Shown: one piece after another, positions 9,617 through 17,756 of the stretch
How positions within the stretch are numbered: the first letter of the stretch is position 1
How the letters are laid out: the number at the start of each line of letters is the position of its first letter
Source of the DNA: Pseudomonas entomophila
GTDB taxonomy: Bacteria > Pseudomonadota > Gammaproteobacteria > Pseudomonadales > Pseudomonadaceae
Direction: 5' to 3'
Length of the DNA stretch: 64,000 bases
Assembly (NCBI RefSeq): GCF_023277925.1
Contig: NZ_CP063832.1
Span: 434,001 to 498,000 of the forward strand
Position numbers and translations under genes: made by a program
The notes under the pieces: generated by a model
Databases searched by the model: none
Seen by the model: the letters and a program-made list of their open reading frames with translations, nothing else
What the model was told of the DNA's origin: nothing

Positions 9617-10510
9617 ATGCCCGAGTTCTCCCTTCCCCAAGCCCCTTTGCAGCGCCTCGACCTGCCCTGGCTCCAGCAAGCCCAGGTCGAGCTCGCCGTC
9701 TTGCGCCTGGACCTGATCGACCCGCTGATCAGCGGCAACAAATGGTTCAAGCTGCGCCACCATCTGGCTGAAGCCCGCGAGGCTGGAGCACCGGGCTTGA
9801 TCAGCCTGGGCGGCAGCCACTCCAATCACCTCCACGCCCTGGCAGCAGCCGGCAAGCGTTTCGGCTTCGCCACCGTCGGCCTGCTACGTGGGCATCCGCA
9901 GGAGACGCCGACAGTGAGGGACCTGAGGGCGCTGGGCATGGAGCTGCACTGGCTGGGTTTCGCTGGCTACCGCGCCCGCCATGACCCCGGCTTCTGGCAG
10001 CCCTGGCAAGCCGGCTATCCGGGCTGGCACTGTATCCCCGAAGGCGGTGGCGGGCTGGCGGGCGCTCAGGGGTGCCGACTGATCGTCGAGCAATGCAAGG
10101 CACAATTGGCCACGCTGGGCTGGACGGATTACGACGCCTGGTGGCTGGCGGCCGGTACCGGCACCACGCTGGCGGGCTTGGTGTTGGCGGAGGCCGGTGA
10201 GCATGAAGTCCACGGCGCCCTTGCGGTGCCACTGGATCATGGGGTGCCTGAGGCCGTCATGGCATTGGCGGGCCGCGAGGGCTATCTGTTGCATGAGGCC
10301 TGCCGGGGTGGTTTTGCTCGCATCGATGACGCGCTGCTGGCATTCATCGACGAAACCGAAAGTCTGGCCGGCATACCATTGGAAGCCCTCTACACCGGCA
10401 AGGCGTTATTGGCCCTGCGAGACCAGGTCGAGGCCGGGCGCTTTCGCCGCGGCACCCGCCTGGTCTTCCTGCACACCGGTGGCCTGCAGGGGCGCCGCGG
10501 TTACTTGTAA
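9617..10510 (+). CDS. PLP-dependent ACC deaminase / D-cysteine desulfhydrase family protein
   Basis: A 297-aa beta-family (tryptophan synthase fold II) PLP enzyme. The PLP lysine is in SGNKWFKL (near residue 41), followed by the GGSHSNH motif near 74 and a phosphate-binding AAGTGTTLAG near 182. Such proteins degrade D-cysteine to pyruvate, sulfide and ammonia, or deaminate 1-aminocyclopropane-1-carboxylate. It is shorter than typical members (~325-340 aa), and the residues separating the two activities cannot be judged safely here, so only the family is called. It ends in a 10-bp tail-to-tail overlap with the cytochrome b561 gene. Confidence 0.87.
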   Translation: MPEFSLPQAPLQRLDLPWLQQAQVELAVLRLDLIDPLISGNKWFKLRHHLAEAREAGAPGLISLGGSHSNHLHALAAAGKRFGFATVGLLRGHPQETPTVRDLRALGMELHWLGFAGYRARHDPGFWQPWQAGYPGWHCIPEGGGGLAGAQGCRLIVEQCKAQLATLGWTDYDAWWLAAGTGTTLAGLVLAEAGEHEVHGALAVPLDHGVPEAVMALAGREGYLLHEACRGGFARIDDALLAFIDETESLAGIPLEALYTGKALLALRDQVEAGRFRRGTRLVFLHTGGLQGRRGYL

Positions 10511-11046
10511 GGCAGCATGCGCAGCAGCGTGTTGTCGCGCCGCACATAGTGGTGATACAGCCCGGCCACGGCATGCAGCCCGATCAGCCAGTAGCCCCAG
10601 CTGCCAATGCGTTCGTGCCAGCCCTTGACGAACTTGGCCAGGTCCGGATCGGGCGCGACGATCGCCGGCAGATCCAGGCCGTAGAACGGGATCGGCTTGT
10701 CAGCGGCACTGAGGATCGCCCAGCCGGCCAGCGGCAGGCCGATCATCATCAGGTACAGCAGTAGGTGCACCAGGTGCGACAGGCCGGTTTGCCAGGCCGG
10801 AGGCTTGGGTACGATCGGTGGCGTGGGGCGCGACAGGCGCATGGCCAGGCGCAGCCAGACCAGCACGAACACGGTCAGGCCAAGCATGAAGTGCAGGTCT
10901 TTCATCAGGTCGCGCTCGGCGCTGCCCTTGGGGAACAGGCCGCGCAGCTCGATGCAGGCGTACACGGCTGCCAGCAGCACCAGCATCAGCCAGTGCAGGA
11001 TGATCGACAGCCGTGCGTAGTGGGCCGCGGGAGTGGATGAAACCAT
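10501..11046 (-). CDS. Cytochrome b561
   Basis: A 181-aa four-helix inner-membrane dihaem cytochrome of the bacterial b561 (CybB) type. Histidines expected to bind haem lie in helix 1 (IILHWLML), helix 2 (DLHFMLGL) and helix 4 (GLHAVAGLYHH). Proteins of this type move electrons between quinol and superoxide or other partners. It is transcribed towards the PLP enzyme gene and its TAA overlaps that gene's end. The WG-repeat lipoprotein gene is divergent from it across 175 bp. Confidence 0.92.
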   Translation of the reverse strand: MVSSTPAAHYARLSIILHWLMLVLLAAVYACIELRGLFPKGSAERDLMKDLHFMLGLTVFVLVWLRLAMRLSRPTPPIVPKPPAWQTGLSHLVHLLLYLMMIGLPLAGWAILSAADKPIPFYGLDLPAIVAPDPDLAKFVKGWHERIGSWGYWLIGLHAVAGLYHHYVRRDNTLLRMLPYK

Positions 11047-11221
11047 GGTGGGTCCTCGTCATCAGGTCGGAATGGGCGCTCTTGCTGGCGCCTGCCCCTA
11101 ACTCTAATCGTTGGAATGGAAAATTGTTTGCTTCAGATCTATCAAGCGTGGCCGACACAGCGGGCTTGGGTGGTGGCTTTGGGCCTGCACCCGATTTCCA
11201 TCGCACAAGGATCCTGTGTCA

Positions 11222-12841
11222 ATGAAACACCTCATCTCCACCCCTCGGGCCGCGCTGTTCGGCGCCCTGTCCCTGCTGCTCGCCGGCTGCGAGCAAGCCC
11301 CGGCGGTCAAGACGCCACCGATTGCCGCCCTGACCATTCCGCTGTGCGTGAACGACGAATGCGCGGTACTGGACCAGAACGGCGCCTTCCGTGTCGCGCC
11401 GGGCAGCGAGTTCACCCAGCTCTACACCCAGCCCTTCAGCAACGCCTTCATCTTCGGCCGCGGCGATTACTGGCATCTGGCCAGTGGCGACGGCAAGCAG
11501 GTGATCCGCGCCGACCTCACCGACTCGCTGTATACCCTGACCCCGGGCCTGTTCGGCTATGACCACAATGGCAAGGTCGGGGTGATGGACGAGCAGGGCA
11601 AGGATGTCCAGCCGGCCATCTTCGACACTGTCTATGTCGGCGGCGACAACGATTTCATCGTCTACGAGATCGGCGAGCTGCGTGGCATCCTCACGCCCCA
11701 GGGCGAGAAGGTCAGCGAGGCGGTGTTCGACTCGATGTACGTGCGCGAGGATTTCGCCAAGCGCGGCAATTGGGTGCTGGCCGAGCGCCAGGGCGAGAAC
11801 TGGGGCTACAACCTGCAGACCAAGGTGCTGCGCAAGCTCGACTTCGACACCATCGTCAGCGCGGCCGACGGTCACCTGGTGGTTTCCCGCGAGGGCGCTG
11901 CCGGCAAGGGCCTGGCGGACGCCGCCGGCAACCTGGTGATCCCGCTCGAGAAGGGCTGGCTGGGTACGCCGGGCGGTGGCCTGGTGGCCTTCCGCGACAG
12001 CTACGACAAACCGTGCGGCTACCTGGACTACCAGGGCAAGGTGGTGATCGAGGCGCAGTACCAGAGCTGCGAGACCTTCGGCAAGGTGGGTGGCATGGTG
12101 CAGTTGCAGCGCACCGAGGACGACCGTGGCAAGGCCGGCATGATCGGCCATGACGGCAAATGGCTGATCCAGCCCGAGTACGATTCGATCGGCGACGCCG
12201 GCATGGGCCTGCTCGGCATGAGTGGCCATCGCCCGGGCTTCAACCATATCGGCAAGTTGCAGAACATGTTCCTCGCCACCTACGGGACCATCGACCTGGA
12301 CCAGGGCAAGGTGGTGTTCCAGCCCACCTACCAGCAGATCGGCCTGGTTGCGCCCAATCGCTATGCCTTCTCCGAGCTGAAATCGCCGAAGAAGACCGTG
12401 ATGTTCATGGGGATGCCGAACGAGACCGCCACCGTGGGCCTCATGGACGAGAAGGGCAAGGTGCTGGTCAAGCCGGAGCAGTTCGTGTCGTTCAAGCTGC
12501 TTGCTGACGGCCATCACCTGCTGGCGGCCGAGGGCAGCAAGTCGGATGCCGTGCGCGCGCTCTACGATCTGGATGGCAAGCTGCTGGTGCCCGCCAAATG
12601 GCAGGACGTGGTAGTCGACGAAGCGCGTGGCGCGATCTTCGCCTATCGGGTCGAGGGCAATGGCGACGACGCGGTGCGCACGCTGCGCGCCCTGTATCGC
12701 CTGGATGGCAGCGTGGTGTTCGACACCAACCGCCTGCCTTGCGGCGCGGAGCAAGTGGTCGACGGCAAAGGCCAGGTGCTGTGGCCGAAGGATGCCCAGG
12801 CCCATTGCCCGGCACCTGAGCCGGTGGCCGAAGCGTCCTGA
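11222..12841 (+). CDS. WG-repeat lipoprotein
   Basis: A 539-aa predicted lipoprotein. The start at ATG 11222 gives a signal peptide with lipobox LLAGC (Cys near residue 23); an in-frame ATG at 11111 would give a poor leader. The mature part carries many WG/KWG-type repeats of the form 'G-x-hydrophobic-D-x-x-G-K', for example GKVGVMDEQGK, CGYLDYQGKVVI and KAGMIGHDGKWLI, which build a beta-rich repeat fold probably used for binding. No enzymatic motif is visible. It is a lone gene closed by a strong GC hairpin. Ligand and role are unknown. Confidence 0.87.
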   Translation: MKHLISTPRAALFGALSLLLAGCEQAPAVKTPPIAALTIPLCVNDECAVLDQNGAFRVAPGSEFTQLYTQPFSNAFIFGRGDYWHLASGDGKQVIRADLTDSLYTLTPGLFGYDHNGKVGVMDEQGKDVQPAIFDTVYVGGDNDFIVYEIGELRGILTPQGEKVSEAVFDSMYVREDFAKRGNWVLAERQGENWGYNLQTKVLRKLDFDTIVSAADGHLVVSREGAAGKGLADAAGNLVIPLEKGWLGTPGGGLVAFRDSYDKPCGYLDYQGKVVIEAQYQSCETFGKVGGMVQLQRTEDDRGKAGMIGHDGKWLIQPEYDSIGDAGMGLLGMSGHRPGFNHIGKLQNMFLATYGTIDLDQGKVVFQPTYQQIGLVAPNRYAFSELKSPKKTVMFMGMPNETATVGLMDEKGKVLVKPEQFVSFKLLADGHHLLAAEGSKSDAVRALYDLDGKLLVPAKWQDVVVDEARGAIFAYRVEGNGDDAVRTLRALYRLDGSVVFDTNRLPCGAEQVVDGKGQVLWPKDAQAHCPAPEPVAEAS

Positions 12842-12849
12842 TGCGTGAA

Positions 12850-12880
12850 CGCCCCGCCGTCAGTGAGGCGGCGGGGCGGT
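12850..12880. terminator. GC-rich hairpin between convergent genes
   Basis: A perfect 10-bp stem CGCCCCGCCG/CGGCGGGGCG (12850-12859 with 12869-12878) over a 9-nt loop, lying between the stops of the WG-repeat gene (+) and the DUF1853 gene (-). The T tract is short (GGTTT), so efficiency is uncertain. Confidence 0.6.
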
Positions 12881-12881
12881 T

Positions 12882-13817
12882 TCAGCGTGGGGGGAGGTCA
12901 GGCCAGCCATCGGCCACCAGAAATATCCGTTCGACCTCTTCCCAATGCCCTTGCGCCTGCTGCTCCAGTCGGGTCAGCAGGTGGGCATGGGCATCGGGCG
13001 CCAACCCTTCGCGCCAGGCAGCGAAGCGCTCCGTGCTCCAGCATGCCTGCGCCTCGAGTCGCGCCGGCGCCAACCATGCCTGGCGGGACAGGGGTTGCCA
13101 GCACCTGCTGTCGGCGACGTTCCATTCGCCATGACGCATCCAGCTACCGCGCAGGTGTCCGGGATTTGACCCGCCCGGCGCGCGCGTGCACCCCGCGTGT
13201 GGGTAGAACAGATAACCGCCAAGCCAGAGGTGAGCCTGCACCTGGTTCAGCCCCAGCCCAGCCAGCACGGCATGACTCTGTGTCCCGCTCGACATGGGTA
13301 ACTGATGTTGCGTCAGGTGTGCCAGCTTTCTTCCCAGTCGGTCGTGGCAACCGGGGCCAAGCCATTGGTCCGGATCGCTGCCATCACCGCTGGGTGGCCC
13401 CAGGTAGAGTTTGACCGCCAGCTCCAGGTGATGAACGCCTTCACGGTCGCGCAGCACGATGTCCAGCTCGCCCAGGGTTCGCCCGCCATCGCGGATCGCC
13501 AGGTTGGCCGCCAGCAGTTCGATGGCCGGGGCGTGGTGCAAGGCGAATTGCCACAACGCCTCGTAATAGAGCCCCAGGCGTCGGCTGGTCAGGCGCGACA
13601 GCCAGTCCAGCAGCGGCGTGGGGGCAAGATCGAGCGCGCGCAGCCAGTCGACCAGTTGGCCAGGGTCATCGGCCCAGGCGCTGGCGCTCAGCGGGTGGCG
13701 TTGCGGGGCACAGGCGTCGTCCAGCAGCGGCGGCGACAGCACCGCCCACGCCAGGTCGCGCACGGCAGGCTGGCGCAGTTGACGGAGCACGGGCTGCAGA
13801 TCGGCGAAGGGCATCAT
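12882..13817 (-). CDS. DUF1853 family protein
   Basis: A 311-aa soluble protein of the DUF1853 family, which I recall as conserved and uncharacterised in gammaproteobacteria. Central charged motifs such as GGRTLGELDIVLRD and HLELAVKLYLG look like a PD-(D/E)xK-type nuclease core (D-x-E...K), which would be a testable function, but this is inference. I start at the ATG at 13817 (MMPFADL), preceded by GCAGG; a longer frame to 13862 would run into the nadK promoter region. nadK is divergent, with about 90 bp between. Confidence 0.8.
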   Translation of the reverse strand: MMPFADLQPVLRQLRQPAVRDLAWAVLSPPLLDDACAPQRHPLSASAWADDPGQLVDWLRALDLAPTPLLDWLSRLTSRRLGLYYEALWQFALHHAPAIELLAANLAIRDGGRTLGELDIVLRDREGVHHLELAVKLYLGPPSGDGSDPDQWLGPGCHDRLGRKLAHLTQHQLPMSSGTQSHAVLAGLGLNQVQAHLWLGGYLFYPHAGCTRAPGGSNPGHLRGSWMRHGEWNVADSRCWQPLSRQAWLAPARLEAQACWSTERFAAWREGLAPDAHAHLLTRLEQQAQGHWEEVERIFLVADGWPDLPPR

Positions 13818-13906
13818 CCTGCGAGCATAGCCGGTTTGCCGCTGGCCGGTCCTTTCGCCCATAATCGCGGCATTGTCACCCCGCCGCAGAGCCTCGCAGG
13901 AGCACC

Positions 13907-14797
13907 ATGGAGCAATTTCGCAATATCGGTATCATCGGACGCCTTGGCAGCTCCCAGGTGCTCGACACCATTCGCCGACTGAAAAAATTCCTCCTCGAGC
14001 GCCACCTGCACGTGATTCTCGAGGACACCATCGCCGAAGTGTTGCCCGGCCACGGCCTGCAGACTTCGACACGCAAGCTGCTGGGCGAGGTGTGCGACCT
14101 GGTCATCGTGGTCGGCGGCGACGGCAGCCTGTTGGGCGCCGCTCGGGCCCTGGCCCGGCACAACATTCCGGTGCTGGGGATCAACCGCGGCAACTTGGGC
14201 TTCCTCACCGACATCCGCCCCGACGAGCTGGAGGAGAAGGTCGCCGAGGTGCTCGACGGCCACTACCTGGTCGAGAACCGCTTTTTGCTGCAAGCCGAGG
14301 TGCGCCGCCACAACGAGGCCATCGGCCAGGGCGATGCGCTCAACGACGTGGTGCTGCACCCGGGCAAGTCGACGCGGATGATCGAGTTCGAGATCTACAT
14401 CGACGGGCAGTTCGTCTGCAGCCAGAAGGCCGACGGCCTGATCGTCGCCACCCCCACCGGCTCCACCGCCTATGCGCTGTCCGCCGGCGGCCCGATCATG
14501 CACCCCAAGCTCGACGCCATCGTCATCGTACCCATGTACCCCCACACGCTGTCGGGCCGGCCGATCGTGGTGGACGGCAACAGCGAGCTGAAGATCGTGG
14601 TGTCCAAGGACCTGCAGATCTACCCGCAGGTCTCCTGTGACGGCCAGAACCACTTCACCTGCGCCCCCGGTGACACCATCACGGTGAGCAAGAAGCCGCA
14701 GAAGCTGCGCCTGATCCATCCGCTGGACCACAATTACTACGAGGTCTGCCGCACCAAGCTCGGCTGGGGCAGCCGCCTGGGAGGCAGGGACGACTGA
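13907..14797 (+). CDS. nadK: NAD kinase
   Basis: A 296-aa ATP-NAD kinase that phosphorylates NAD to NADP in the cytoplasm. The GGDGS motif is in VIVVGGDGSLLG near residue 70; NRGNLGFLTD and the TPTGSTAYALSAGGP segment that contacts NAD are both present. Length fits the bacterial family. Its stop overlaps the next start (ATGA at 14794-14797), beginning a tightly packed run of nadK, a metallophosphoesterase and a rhomboid protease. Confidence 0.97.
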   Translation: MEQFRNIGIIGRLGSSQVLDTIRRLKKFLLERHLHVILEDTIAEVLPGHGLQTSTRKLLGEVCDLVIVVGGDGSLLGAARALARHNIPVLGINRGNLGFLTDIRPDELEEKVAEVLDGHYLVENRFLLQAEVRRHNEAIGQGDALNDVVLHPGKSTRMIEFEIYIDGQFVCSQKADGLIVATPTGSTAYALSAGGPIMHPKLDAIVIVPMYPHTLSGRPIVVDGNSELKIVVSKDLQIYPQVSCDGQNHFTCAPGDTITVSKKPQKLRLIHPLDHNYYEVCRTKLGWGSRLGGRDD

Positions 14798-15768
14798 TGC
14801 TCGATCCGGCGCGCAGTTTCGACATCATCGGCGACGTGCATGGTTGTGCGCTCACCCTCGAACGCCTGCTCGATGCGCTGGGCTACAAGCGGGTGGCGGG
14901 CGTATGGCGGCATCCGCGGCGCCAGGCGCTGTTCCTTGGCGATATCGTCGACCGCGGCCCGCGGATCCGCGAAGCGCTGCATATCGTCCACGACATGGTC
15001 GAGGCCGGCCAGGCCTTCTGCATCATGGGCAACCATGAATACAACGCTTTGGGCTGGGTCACCCCGGCGCTGCCCGGCAGCGGCAAGGCGTTCGTCCGCG
15101 AGCACACGCCGCGCCATGCGCGCCTGATCGACGAAACCCTCACTCAGTTCGCCCACCATCCTGGCGACTGGCACGACTTCATCCAGTGGTTCTACGAGCT
15201 GCCGCTGTTCGTCGACGCCGGGCGCTTCCGGTTGGTGCACGCCTGTTGGGACCACCAGTTGATCGAGCCGTTGCGCCAGCAGTATCGTGACGGGCGAATC
15301 GACGAGCATTTCGTCCAGGCCTCGGCGGTGTCCGGCAGTTTCGCCGCCACGGTGTGCAATCGCCTGCTGCGCGGCACCGACATGCGCCTGCCGGACGGCC
15401 TGACGCTCACCGGTGGCGACGGCCTGACCCGCGCCTTCTTCCGCACCAAGTTCTGGGAAGAAGACCCGCAAACCTACGGTGACATCGTGTTCCAGCCCGA
15501 TGCGCTACCAGACGAGGTGGCCCGCACGCCGCTCAGCCACAGCCAGAAGAATGCCCTGCTGCGCTACGCCGAAGACGAGCCGTTGCTGTTCGTCGGTCAT
15601 TACTGGCGCAGCGGCCGGCCGGCGCCGATCCGCGACAACCTGGCCTGCCTCGACTACAGCGCGGTGCTGTACGGCAAGCTGGCCGCCTACCGGCTGGATG
15701 ACGAAACCCGCATCGACCCGCACAAGTTCGTCTGGGTCGATGTCGAACGCCCGCAGGCCAGTCAATGA
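14797..15768 (+). CDS. Metallophosphoesterase
   Basis: A 323-aa calcineurin-like phosphoesterase. The metal-binding motifs are in order: DVHG near residue 12, GDIVDRGP near 46, GNHEY near 76 and the later VGHYWR near 267. The family includes bis(5'-nucleosyl)-tetraphosphatases and protein phosphatases; the GDVHG/GNHE pattern is compatible with PrpE/ApaH-like activity, but the substrate cannot be set from sequence. It overlaps nadK by one base and the rhomboid gene by four, so it is translationally coupled to both. Confidence 0.9.
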   Translation: MLDPARSFDIIGDVHGCALTLERLLDALGYKRVAGVWRHPRRQALFLGDIVDRGPRIREALHIVHDMVEAGQAFCIMGNHEYNALGWVTPALPGSGKAFVREHTPRHARLIDETLTQFAHHPGDWHDFIQWFYELPLFVDAGRFRLVHACWDHQLIEPLRQQYRDGRIDEHFVQASAVSGSFAATVCNRLLRGTDMRLPDGLTLTGGDGLTRAFFRTKFWEEDPQTYGDIVFQPDALPDEVARTPLSHSQKNALLRYAEDEPLLFVGHYWRSGRPAPIRDNLACLDYSAVLYGKLAAYRLDDETRIDPHKFVWVDVERPQASQ

Positions 15769-16643
15769 ATGTGATTGAAGTACTACGCTTGCCGTTGAAG
15801 GTCGATCTCAGCGGTTTCGTTGCCCTGCTGCGTCGTCTGCAAGTACCGCACCGGGTGGTGGAGGAGGGCGAGGAGCAGGTGCTCTGGGCGCCCCCCGCCA
15901 TGGCCGACGACGTGCGCCAGCTGTACCAGCGCTTCCCCGACGGCAACGCCGATGTGGAACTTCCCGTGGCCACTGACTTGCAGGCGAGCACACCCACGGC
16001 GCCCTCCCTCAAGGAGCAGGCCCGCGCCTGCAAGGTCACCGCCACCGTCCTGTTCCTGAGCCTGGTAGTGGCCGGCCTGACCAGCCTGGGTGACAACCTC
16101 ACGACCATTGGCTGGTTCACTTTCCTGCCGTTCCAGGTGCAGGGGGACTACATCTACTTCACCTCATTGCCCCAGGCCCTGGCCGAAGGCCAGTGGTGGC
16201 GCCTGGTGTCGCCGATGCTGCTGCACTTCGGCGTGCTGCACCTGGCGATGAACGGCTTGTGGTACTGGGAACTGGGCAAGCGTATCGAACTGCGCCAGGG
16301 GCCGTGGGTGCTGCTGATGCTGACCCTGCTGTTCAGCCTGGTGTCCAACCTGGCCCAGCATTTCAGCAGCGGCCCGAGCTTGTTCGGTGGCCTCTCCGGT
16401 GTGCTCTACGGCTTGCTCGGGCATGTCTGGCTGTACCAGTGGCTGGCGCCCAATCCGCAGTTCAGCCTGCCCAAGGGCGTGCTGGTGATGATGCTGGTCT
16501 GGTTGCTGATCTGCCTGAGCGGCGTGGTCGGCCAACTGGGTTTCGGCCAGATCGCCAACGCCGCCCATGTCGGCGGGTTGCTCATCGGATGCCTGACGGG
16601 CCTCTTGGGTGGCGCGCTTGCCAGGCGTAGACTGTCGGCCTGA
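15765..16643 (+). CDS. Rhomboid family intramembrane serine protease
   Basis: A 292-aa membrane protein with a cytosolic N-terminal domain (~1-85) and six membrane helices, like GlpG. The catalytic Ser is in GGLSGVLYG (GxSG) and the His in NAAHVGGLLIG; the HLAMNGLWYWELG segment gives the conserved His/Asn of helix 2. It cleaves membrane proteins within the bilayer. It follows the metallophosphoesterase gene with ATGA overlap, and DUF1315 follows 13 bp after its stop. Confidence 0.92.
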   Translation: MNVIEVLRLPLKVDLSGFVALLRRLQVPHRVVEEGEEQVLWAPPAMADDVRQLYQRFPDGNADVELPVATDLQASTPTAPSLKEQARACKVTATVLFLSLVVAGLTSLGDNLTTIGWFTFLPFQVQGDYIYFTSLPQALAEGQWWRLVSPMLLHFGVLHLAMNGLWYWELGKRIELRQGPWVLLMLTLLFSLVSNLAQHFSSGPSLFGGLSGVLYGLLGHVWLYQWLAPNPQFSLPKGVLVMMLVWLLICLSGVVGQLGFGQIANAAHVGGLLIGCLTGLLGGALARRRLSA

Positions 16644-16656
16644 CTGAGGAGACCCC

Positions 16657-16917
16657 ATGTCCACGTTCGCGCAAATGATCGAAAACATCACCCCCGAGAT
16701 CTACGAGAGCCTGAAGACGGCCGTGGAAATCGGCAAATGGTCCGACGGCCGCAAACTGACGGCTGAACAGAAAGAGCTGTCGTTGCAGGCGGTGATCGCC
16801 TGGGAGATGAAAAACCTCCCCGAAGAGCAGCGCACCGGCTACATGGGCCCGCAGGAATGCGCCTCGAAGTCCGCGCCGATTGCCAACATTCTGTTCAAGT
16901 CGGACTCGGTACATTGA
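16657..16917 (+). CDS. DUF1315 (YeaC-like) protein
   Basis: A small 86-aa soluble protein of the DUF1315/YeaC family, including the typical 'KNLPEEQRTGYMG' stretch. A GAGGAG ribosome site lies just upstream of ATG 16657. Its TGA overlaps the TTG start of the DUF2797 gene. Role unknown; fixed linkage to DUF2797 and pepN is usual in pseudomonads. Confidence 0.88.
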   Translation: MSTFAQMIENITPEIYESLKTAVEIGKWSDGRKLTAEQKELSLQAVIAWEMKNLPEEQRTGYMGPQECASKSAPIANILFKSDSVH

Positions 16918-17744
16918 TCGAACTCGCTCGTGGCTCTCTGAGCAAGATGGCGGTGCGTCTGGACGCACCGGTCGTTCAATACAGTTTCCGCCTGGATGAC
17001 ACCGAGCTGCCGGTCAACCCGCTGATCGGCCAGTCGATCCGCCTGGAATACCTCGGCGCCATTCACTGCACGCATTGCGGCAAGCGCACCAAGACCAGCT
17101 TCAGCCAGGGGTACTGCTACCCGTGCATGACCAAGCTGGCCCAGTGCGACGTGTGCATCATGGCCCCGGAGCGCTGCCACTACGACGCCGGCACCTGCCG
17201 CGAGCCGTCGTGGGGCGAGCAGTTCTGCATGACCGACCACGTGGTGTACCTGGCCAACTCGTCAGGCATCAAGGTCGGCATCACCCGCGCCACGCAACTG
17301 CCCACTCGCTGGCTCGACCAGGGCGCCATTCAGGCGCTGCCGATCATGCGCGTGGCCACCCGTCAGCAATCCGGGCTGGTCGAGGACGTGCTGCGCAGCC
17401 AGGTGCCGGACCGCACCAACTGGCGCGCGCTGCTCAAGGGCGACGCCGAGGTGCTCGACCTGCCGGCCATCCGCGAACAGATCTTCGACGCCTGCGCCGA
17501 CGGCATCGGTGGCCTGCAGGCGCGCTTTGGGCTGCAGGCCATCCAGCCGCTGCCCGACGCCGAAGTGGTGCAGATGCGCTACCCGGTCGAGACCTACCCG
17601 AAAAAGATCGTCAGCTTCAACCTCGACAAGGACCCGGTCGTGGAGGGTACGCTGCTGGGCATCAAGGGCCAGTACCTGATCTTCGATACCGGCGTGATCA
17701 ACATTCGCAAGTACACGGCCTATCAACTGGCCGTGCTCCAGTAA
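16914..17744 (+). CDS. DUF2797 family zinc-finger protein
   Basis: A 276-aa protein of the DUF2797 family. The N-terminal half has many Cys in CxxC-like pairs (CTHCGKRT, CYPCM, CDVC, then further single Cys), which looks like a treble-clef or ribbon zinc site. A 'YLANSSGIKVGITR' region resembles a GIY-YIG-like core. I take TTG 16914, overlapping the DUF1315 stop (TTGA), as the start; ATG 16947 is the alternative, and an upstream ATG at 16857 lies inside DUF1315 and is unlikely. Molecular function is unknown. Confidence 0.85.
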   Translation: MIELARGSLSKMAVRLDAPVVQYSFRLDDTELPVNPLIGQSIRLEYLGAIHCTHCGKRTKTSFSQGYCYPCMTKLAQCDVCIMAPERCHYDAGTCREPSWGEQFCMTDHVVYLANSSGIKVGITRATQLPTRWLDQGAIQALPIMRVATRQQSGLVEDVLRSQVPDRTNWRALLKGDAEVLDLPAIREQIFDACADGIGGLQARFGLQAIQPLPDAEVVQMRYPVETYPKKIVSFNLDKDPVVEGTLLGIKGQYLIFDTGVINIRKYTAYQLAVLQ

Positions 17745-17756
17745 AGGATCGTCACC

